Shown here in pieces: positions 58,774-64,000 of a stretch of DNA of 64,000 nucleotides. The translations under genes were made by a program, and so were the position numbers. Under the pieces are notes generated by a model that saw only the letters and a program-made list of their open reading frames with translations, had not been told where the DNA came from and made no database searches. Numbering within the stretch: position 1 is the stretch's first letter; each line of letters starts with the position of its first letter. Source of the stretch: Azospirillum sp. TSH64 (GTDB lineage Bacteria > Pseudomonadota > Alphaproteobacteria > Azospirillales > Azospirillaceae); assembly GCF_003116035.1 (NCBI RefSeq), contig NZ_LGQW01000015.1, forward strand, positions 6,216,643-6,280,642, in the 5' to 3' direction.

Positions 58774-59814
58774 ATGACCAAGCTCGTGTCCGAAACCTCG
58801 CCGTCAGGCGCCCTCGCTCCGCTGGTCGATCCGTTCGGCCGCAAGGTGGAGTATCTGCGCGTGTCGGTGACCGACCGCTGCGACCTTCGCTGCGTCTACT
58901 GCATGGCCGAGGACATGAGCTTCCTGCCGAAGGCGGAGGTGCTGACGCTGGAGGAGCTGGACCGGCTGTGCAGCGCCTTCGTCAAGCTGGGCACGCGCAA
59001 GCTGCGGCTGACCGGCGGCGAACCGCTGGTGCGGCGCGACGTGATGCGGCTGATCCATGCGCTGGGCCGCCACATCAAGTCGGGCGACCTGGACGAGCTG
59101 ACGCTGACCACCAACGGTACCATGCTGTTCAAGCACGCCGCCGGGCTGTATGAGGCCGGCGTGCGGCGGATCAACGTGTCGCTGGACACGCTCGATCCGC
59201 ACAAGTTCCAGGCCATCACCCGCTGGGGCAAGCTGGACAAGATCCTGGGCGGCATCCAGGCGGCCAAGGAAGCCGGGCTGAAGATCAAGATCAACACGGT
59301 GGCGCTGAAGGGCGTCAACGACGACGAGATCCACCGCATGGTGGCCTGGTGCGGCGAGCAGGGCTTCGACCTGACCTTCATCGAGGTGATGCCGATGGGC
59401 GACATCGGCGAGGGTGCCCGGCTCGACCAGTATTGGCCGCTGACCATGCTGAAGGCCGAGCTGCAGACGCGCTGGACCCTGACCGAGAGCGACCACCGCA
59501 CCGGCGGCCCCGCCCGCTATGTCCGGGTGGAGGAGACCGGCCAGCGCGTCGGCTTCATCACCCCGCTGACCCATAACTTCTGCGAAAGCTGCAACCGCGT
59601 GCGGCTGACCTGCACCGGCACGCTCTATATGTGCCTCGGCCAGGAGGACGCCGCCGACCTGCGCACCCCGCTGCGCGTCAGCGACGAGGACGGCCCGCTG
59701 ATCGACGCGGTGCGCGAAGCGATCACCCGCAAGCCCAAGGGCCACGACTTCATCATCGACCGCCGCCACCAGGGTCCGGCCGTCGGGCGGCACATGAGCG
59801 TCACCGGGGGGTAA
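58774..59814 (+). CDS. moaA: GTP 3',8-cyclase MoaA
   Basis: MoaA is the radical SAM enzyme that begins molybdenum cofactor synthesis by rearranging GTP. In this 346-residue protein the SAM-cluster motif is CDLRCVYCMAED (residues 35-46); KLRLTGGEPLVRRDV and INVSLDTLD are conserved, and the second cluster ligands are seen in NFCESCNRVRLTCTG. The expected C-terminal GG is present (SVTGG), required for activity with MoaC. ATG 58774 follows GGAG. It fits the needs of the formate dehydrogenase next to it and also of nitrate reductase if present elsewhere. Confidence 0.96.
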   Translation: MTKLVSETSPSGALAPLVDPFGRKVEYLRVSVTDRCDLRCVYCMAEDMSFLPKAEVLTLEELDRLCSAFVKLGTRKLRLTGGEPLVRRDVMRLIHALGRHIKSGDLDELTLTTNGTMLFKHAAGLYEAGVRRINVSLDTLDPHKFQAITRWGKLDKILGGIQAAKEAGLKIKINTVALKGVNDDEIHRMVAWCGEQGFDLTFIEVMPMGDIGEGARLDQYWPLTMLKAELQTRWTLTESDHRTGGPARYVRVEETGQRVGFITPLTHNFCESCNRVRLTCTGTLYMCLGQEDAADLRTPLRVSDEDGPLIDAVREAITRKPKGHDFIIDRRHQGPAVGRHMSVTGG

Positions 59815-59863
59815 GGCACCGCCTCACGCGCTTTCCGATCGGCAACCAAGAGCGAGCACCGCC

Positions 59864-60976
59864 ATGCCCCTGCCCTTCCTGACCGGACTGCGCGTCATCG
59901 ACCTCGGGCAATATCTGCCCGGCCCCTATGCGGCACAGCTTCTCGGCGACCTGGGCGCCACGGTGGTGAAGGTGGAGCCGCCGGGGGGCGACCCGCTGCG
60001 CCGGCTCGGCCCCGCCGACAGCGACGGCACCACCGCCGCCTACAAGCTGCTGAATGCCGGCAAGACAATCCTCCGCATCGACCTGAAGTCGGCCGAGGGA
60101 CGCGCGGCGCTGGAAGGGCTGCTGGCGAAGGCCGACGCGCTGATCGAAAGCTATCGGCCGGGCGTGATGGACAAGCTGGGGCTTGGGCGGGAAAGGTTGC
60201 GGGAGATCAACCCGCGGTTGGTCCATGCCAGCCTGTCGGGCTGGGGCTATGACGGCCCCTATGCGGCGCGGGCCGGGCACGACCTGAACTACATGGCGGT
60301 CGGCGGCGGGTTGGACGCCTCCGGACTGCCGGACCGGCCGGTGATCAGCTATCTGCCGGTCGCCGATTTCGCCTCGGCCCAGCAGACGGCGCTGGCGGTG
60401 GCCGGCGCGCTGCTGGGGCGGGAGCGGACGGGACAGGGCTGTTTCCTCGACCTGTCGATCATGGAGTCGGTGCTGGGCTGGCAGGGCATGACCCTGACCG
60501 CGGCGGCGCGCGGCACTCTGCCGAAGCGCGGCGAGGCGCTGCTGTCGGGCGGCGCCGCCTGCTACCGCATCTACCGCACCGCCGACGGCCGCTTCGTCAC
60601 CCTGTCGGCGCTGGAGGCCAAGTTCTGGCAGGGCTTCTGCGAGGCGGTCGGCCGTCCCGACTGGATCGCCCGCCAGGACGATCCCCTGCCCCAGACCGCC
60701 CTGACGGCGGAACTGGAGGCGCTGTTCGCCGGCCGGACGCTGGCGGACTGGAAGGCCCTGCTCGATCCGGTCGATTGCTGTTTCGAGGCCCTGCCGGACC
60801 TGACGGAGGTCCACGACCATCCGCACATCGCCGCCCGCGGGCAGGTGCGCGTCTCGGCCGGCCCGGAGCCGCTGGTGGAGACGCTGATGGGACTGCGGGT
60901 CGACGGCGCCCCGCCGCCGTCCCGCGCGCCTTTGCGGGAAAGCGACGCCGCGGCGGTGCTGGCCGGCTGGGAATAG
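59864..60976 (+). CDS. CaiB/BaiF family CoA-transferase (family III)
   Basis: A 370-residue family III enzyme, either a CoA transferase or an alpha-methylacyl-CoA racemase-like protein. Seen: LRVIDLGQYLPGPYAAQLLGD, KVEPPGGDPLRRL, GHDLNYMAVGG (Asp and His of the racemase active site) and TGQGCFLDLSIMESVLGW. Comparison with AMACR favours a racemase or transferase on branched acyl-CoA. It follows moaA by 50 bases and meets the convergent FemAB-like gene 3 bases beyond its stop. Confidence 0.86.
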   Translation: MPLPFLTGLRVIDLGQYLPGPYAAQLLGDLGATVVKVEPPGGDPLRRLGPADSDGTTAAYKLLNAGKTILRIDLKSAEGRAALEGLLAKADALIESYRPGVMDKLGLGRERLREINPRLVHASLSGWGYDGPYAARAGHDLNYMAVGGGLDASGLPDRPVISYLPVADFASAQQTALAVAGALLGRERTGQGCFLDLSIMESVLGWQGMTLTAAARGTLPKRGEALLSGGAACYRIYRTADGRFVTLSALEAKFWQGFCEAVGRPDWIARQDDPLPQTALTAELEALFAGRTLADWKALLDPVDCCFEALPDLTEVHDHPHIAARGQVRVSAGPEPLVETLMGLRVDGAPPPSRAPLRESDAAAVLAGWE

Positions 60977-60979
60977 GCC

Positions 60980-62143
60980 TCAGCCCTCCCGACGGTAGGG
61001 CGACAGTTCCTCGTCCAGCGCGTCGATCTCCGCCTCCACCGCCGGACGTTCCTGCTTGAGATAGCGGTCCACCGCACGGCGGAAGCCAGGGTCGGCGATC
61101 CAATGCGCGCTGTAGGTCGGCACCGGCAGATAGCCGCGCTGGATCTTGTGCTCGCCCTGCGCACCGGCCTCGACCCGCGCCAGCCCGCGCTCGATGGCGA
61201 AATCCAGGGCACGATAATAGCACGCCTCGAAATGCAGGAAGCGGTAGCTCCCGTCGGAGCCCCAGTTGCGGCCGTATAGCGCATCGTCGCCCAGCAGGTT
61301 CAGCGCGCCGGCCACCCACTCCCCGCCATCCTCGCACATCACCAGAACCACCCGGTCGGCCATGGTCCGGCCCAGCAGGTCGAAGAAGCGGCGGTTGAGA
61401 TAGCCGCCGCCCCATTTGCGGTCGGCGGTCTCCAGATAGAAGCGGTGGAAGGCATCCCAATGCTCCGGCTTCAGGTCGTCGCCGGTCAGGGTGTGCAGCC
61501 GCACGCTGCTTTCGGCGACCTCGCGCCGCTCCTTGCGGATCGCCTTGCGCTTGCGGGAGTTCAACGCCTCCAGGAACTCGTCGAAGCTGCCATAGCCGCG
61601 GTTGTGCCAGTGGTATTGCACGCCAAGCCGTTGCAGCCACCCGGCCGTGCCCAGCCGGTCCCAATCGGCCCGCTCCGGGAAGGTGACGTGGGCGGAGGAA
61701 ACGCCATAGCGCTCCGTCACCTGCTCCAGCGCCGCGACCAGCGCATCGGCGACGGCCTCGGACCGCGGCCCGGGCACCACCAGCAGCCGCGGACCCGGCA
61801 CCGGGGTGAAGGGAACCGCCACCTGCAGCTTCGGGTAATAGCTGCCGCCCGCCCGCTCGAAGGCATTGGCCCAGGCGTGGTCGAACACATACTCGCCGTA
61901 GGAATGGCTTTTCAGATAGGCAGGCACCGCGCCCACCATGCGGCCGGCCCCGTCATAGGCGGCGAGATGGCTGGGCTGCCAGCCGGATTTGCCGCACGCC
62001 GACCCCGATTCCTCCAGCGCCAGGAGGAAAGCGTGGGAAAGGAACGGGTTGCCGGGACCGGCGCAGGCGTCCCAGCCCTGCTGGTCCGCCTCGTCGATCC
62101 CGGTCAGAACCTTGACGGTGATGGCATCGTTGCCGTCGGGCAT
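60980..62143 (-). CDS. FemAB-like GNAT acyltransferase (DUF482)
   Basis: A 387-residue protein of the DUF482 family, with a GNAT/FemAB-like fold. Recognisable parts: NPFLSHAFLLALEESGS, VFDHAWANAFERAGGSYYPKL split in two, SSAHVTFPE, KRKAIRKERREVAESSV and the AGAQGEHKIQRGYLP segment. Some members may add aminoacyl groups to peptidoglycan precursors or act on other acceptors; the function is not known. ATG 62143 is used. Confidence 0.85.
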   Translation of the reverse strand: MPDGNDAITVKVLTGIDEADQQGWDACAGPGNPFLSHAFLLALEESGSACGKSGWQPSHLAAYDGAGRMVGAVPAYLKSHSYGEYVFDHAWANAFERAGGSYYPKLQVAVPFTPVPGPRLLVVPGPRSEAVADALVAALEQVTERYGVSSAHVTFPERADWDRLGTAGWLQRLGVQYHWHNRGYGSFDEFLEALNSRKRKAIRKERREVAESSVRLHTLTGDDLKPEHWDAFHRFYLETADRKWGGGYLNRRFFDLLGRTMADRVVLVMCEDGGEWVAGALNLLGDDALYGRNWGSDGSYRFLHFEACYYRALDFAIERGLARVEAGAQGEHKIQRGYLPVPTYSAHWIADPGFRRAVDRYLKQERPAVEAEIDALDEELSPYRREG

Positions 62144-62250
62144 GCCTGCGTCTCCTTGAACAATGGCAAGGAGGTAGGCTTCATGCCGCGATACAGCAAG
62201 GCACCGCCGCCGTCCTGACCACCGCCCCGGCGCCCATCGGGCCGCTGCCG

Positions 62251-62718
62251 TCAGGCCACCTCGATGATCGCATCGACCTCGACCGCGACATTGCCGGGCA
62301 GAGACGGGGCGCCGACCGCGGCGCGGGCGTGCTGGCCGGCCTCGCCGAAGACGTCGCGCATCAGCTCCGACGCGCCGTTGATGACCAGCGGATGGTCGTG
62401 GAAGTCGGGGCCGGAGTTGACGAAGCCGCCCAGCCGCAGCACGCGGGTGACGCGGTCAAGGTCGCCGCCCAGCGCGGCCTTGGCCTGGGCCAGGATGTTC
62501 AGCGCGCACAGGCGCGCGGCGTCCTTGCCCTGCTCCACCGTGAAGTCCTGGCCGACCTTGCCGACGAACTTGCGCTCGCCGTTCCAGACCGTCACCTGGC
62601 CCGAGATGTAGAGGGTGTTGCCCGAACGGGTGTAGGGCACATAGGCGGCCACCGGGGCGGCGGCCTGCGGCAACTCAATGCCCAACTCCGCCAGGCGTGC
62701 GTCGATCCGACCGGTCAT
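62251..62718 (-). CDS. RidA family protein
   Basis: A 155-residue trimeric-barrel protein of the RidA/YjgF superfamily, in the longer subgroup. YVPYTRSGNTLYISGQ, KDAARLCALNILAQAKAALGG and HARAAVGAPSLPGNVAVEVDAI are conserved, the last with the Arg and Glu expected in the active-site pocket of enamine deaminases. ATG 62718 follows GGGAGAA. No PLP enzyme is adjacent. Confidence 0.9.
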   Translation of the reverse strand: MTGRIDARLAELGIELPQAAAPVAAYVPYTRSGNTLYISGQVTVWNGERKFVGKVGQDFTVEQGKDAARLCALNILAQAKAALGGDLDRVTRVLRLGGFVNSGPDFHDHPLVINGASELMRDVFGEAGQHARAAVGAPSLPGNVAVEVDAIIEVA

Positions 62719-63085
62719 GATGCTTCTCCCTTCCCTGCTTTGGCCCATGAAAAGGCCATGCGTTCGATGATTGGGACGTGGTTTGGAGCCCGACCATAGC
62801 CCTTGCCGGCGGAGCAGTGGGAAGATTCTTGCCGCCCGGCATCCCGGCAGAACCGTCCGTCATCGGCAAAAGATTCCGGGAAAGTTTTTCGGACGCCCGG
62901 CCCGAACCTTTGGGCCCAACCCTGCCCTTTTTGCCGACCTATTTTTATTCCATAGCAAATTCAGCCACTTATGGCACATCCGGGCAGTTGGCACGGCGCT
63001 TGAAAGAGTGGTGTCAGGAAAACGCACGTTGCCTCGCCGGTCAAATGACCAGGGGCGGGGACAGCCTCAGAAGGAGACTAGGACC
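62719..63085. other. Intergenic region upstream of flagellin
   Basis: About 370 bases without a gene. The part 62930-62975 is AT-rich and could bind IHF-like factors. It contains the sigma-54-like element at 62988 and the flagellin ribosome-binding site AAGGAGA at 63071. The RidA promoter should lie at its left end on the minus strand. Confidence 0.5.
62988..63004 (+). promoter_or_regulatory. Possible sigma-54 promoter of flagellin
   Basis: TTGGCACGGCGCTTGAA has a perfect -24 half (TTGGCACG) and at the right distance a -12 half TTGAA, in place of TTGC[AT]. The invariant GC of the -12 is GA, which weakens the call. In Azospirillum brasilense rpoN mutants lack motility, so a sigma-54 flagellar promoter is plausible. 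Confidence 0.45.
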
Positions 63086-64000
63086 ATGGCCGGAAATGTG
63101 ACCCTGACCGCTTCGATGCGCACCAACCTGCTGCAGCTGCAAAGCACGCAGGCCGGTATCGACAAGAAGCAGAACATCCTGTCGACGGGCAACAAGATCA
63201 ATTCGGCTCTCGATGGTCCCACCTCCTTCTTCTCGGCCAAGGGCCTGAACCAGCGCGCCGGCGACCTGTCCTCGCTGAAGGACGCGATGGGCCAGTCGAT
63301 CAGCACGATCCAGGCCGCCGACAAGGGCCTGACCTCGATCGACTCGCTGGTCGACCAGGCCAAGGGCCTGACCACCGCCGCCTATGCAGCGCTCGGCAAC
63401 GACGCCGCCTCCGTCGCCTCCCGCAAGGCGCTGGCCACCCAGTTCAACACGCTGAAGGACCAGATCGACAAGCTGGCCGCCGACAGCGGCTATCAGGGCA
63501 AGAACCTGATCAACGGCAACGGCATGAGCATGGACAGCACCAGCGCGTCCCGTGCCGCCGTGAACAGCATGACCGGTGTCGACAACGCCCGCGTCACCAA
63601 CGTCATCTCGGCCGACACCTACTCGATCCGCGTCAAGGGCGACGGCTCGATCGAAGGCAAGACCGCCGACATCTCCAAGACCGAGAACGCGCACGGCTTC
63701 ATCGGCCTGAAGCTGTCGGGCACGATGTCGGGCTCGCTGGGCAGCTTCTCCGACGTCCAGATCGAGGTGCGCGGCGCCAACGGCCGTTCCCGCGACTTCA
63801 TCGTGTCGGATGGCGACGAGAGCCGCACGATCTCCTACTTCGACAACACCCAGACCATCGAAGCGAAGCTGACGACGGCCGCCAAGACCGGTTCGGCGCA
63901 GGTGTCGACGGTGAATGTCGGCGGGACCATCGAAGAAGGCGACATCTTCACCATCACGGTGGAAGGCCAGTCCTTCAGCTACACCGCCACCAAGGGCGAC
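63086..64000 (+). CDS. Flagellin, 5' part
   Basis: The first 305 residues of a flagellin; the gene runs past the end of the window. The N-terminal D0/D1 part is clear: MAGNVTLTASMRTNLLQLQ, DKKQNILSTGNKINSALDGP, SFFSAKGLNQRAGDLSSLKD and GQSISTIQAADKGLTSIDSLV. The later part (GTMSGSLGSFSDVQIEVRGA, GGTIEEGDIFTITVEGQSFS) is the variable outer domain, with repeated beta motifs. Azospirillum makes a polar (Fla) and several lateral (Laf) flagellins; this sequence does not settle which this is. ATG 63086 lies 9 bases after AGGAGA. Confidence 0.93.
   Translation, partial: MAGNVTLTASMRTNLLQLQSTQAGIDKKQNILSTGNKINSALDGPTSFFSAKGLNQRAGDLSSLKDAMGQSISTIQAADKGLTSIDSLVDQAKGLTTAAYAALGNDAASVASRKALATQFNTLKDQIDKLAADSGYQGKNLINGNGMSMDSTSASRAAVNSMTGVDNARVTNVISADTYSIRVKGDGSIEGKTADISKTENAHGFIGLKLSGTMSGSLGSFSDVQIEVRGANGRSRDFIVSDGDESRTISYFDNTQTIEAKLTTAAKTGSAQVSTVNVGGTIEEGDIFTITVEGQSFSYTATKGD

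Overview
The window is GC-rich, bacterial and almost fully coding. It suggests an alphaproteobacterial free-living or plant-associated diazotroph, most likely genus Azospirillum (inference from gene content: draTG next to nifHDK, nifENX with the nif-specific ferredoxin, class II alphaproteobacterial GshA, an atpI-B-E-b'-b operon and many chemoreceptors). No tRNA, rRNA, CRISPR array, insertion sequence or prophage was seen.

Layout. (1) 1-3634: the 3' end of ftsY, AMP nucleosidase, an azoreductase and a class II glutamine amidotransferase. (2) 3749-18974: the nitrogen-fixation block. On the minus strand are draT, draG and an ArsC-like nitrogenase-associated gene. On the plus strand are an unrecognised 431-residue protein, then nifHDK behind a textbook NifA site, IHF site and sigma-54 promoter, a soluble PAS-PAS chemoreceptor, and nifE-nifN-nifX-DUF269-CCE_0567-fdxB behind a second sigma-54 promoter with two NifA sites. 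An exported protein of unknown function lies on the opposite strand just before nifE. (3) 19031-26960: housekeeping genes (gshA, rsmE, a lone receiver protein, ubiA, a CHAP amidase, a methyltransferase, a UDG-family protein, pterin dehydratase, dipeptide epimerase). (4) 27051-31934: a sensory patch on the minus strand: a receptor with its Cache domain at the C-terminus, an apparent two-gene aerotaxis receptor (separate PAS protein and membrane MCP) and an ASPIC/UnbV FG-GAP protein. (5) 32215-34260: minCDE. (6) 35094-38980: a PhoH-family ATPase behind an orphan terminator, an MCP-hemerythrin fusion and a SCO1 protein. (7) 39158-41881: the F0 part of ATP synthase with a clear sigma-70 promoter. 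(8) 42044-45787: an extradiol dioxygenase family protein, a histidine kinase and a class II aldolase.

(9) 45893-59814 is a formate dehydrogenase region. The structural operon (TorD-like chaperone, Tat-signal peptide protein, alpha, beta, small lipoprotein, cytochrome gamma) is followed by a second minus-strand operon (fdhD, mobA, DUF3305, DUF3306). Divergent from that are a tungstate-type permease and binding protein, a 684-residue multi-cluster ferredoxin protein and moaA. Together these supply the metal oxyanion, make and insert the pterin cofactor and assemble the membrane enzyme. (10) 59864-62718: a family III CoA-transferase, a FemAB-like acyltransferase and a RidA protein. (11) 63086-64000: a flagellin cut off by the window end.

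The nitrogenase section reads as one physiological unit: regulated synthesis (NifA/sigma-54), cofactor scaffolds (NifEN, NifX and accessories), electron supply (FdxB), and post-translational switch-off (DraT) and re-activation (DraG). The most unusual features are the receptor architectures, the metal-binding tail of NifN, a repeat element that supplies the C-terminus of the DUF3306 protein, and an unexplained leader with a terminator ahead of phoH.
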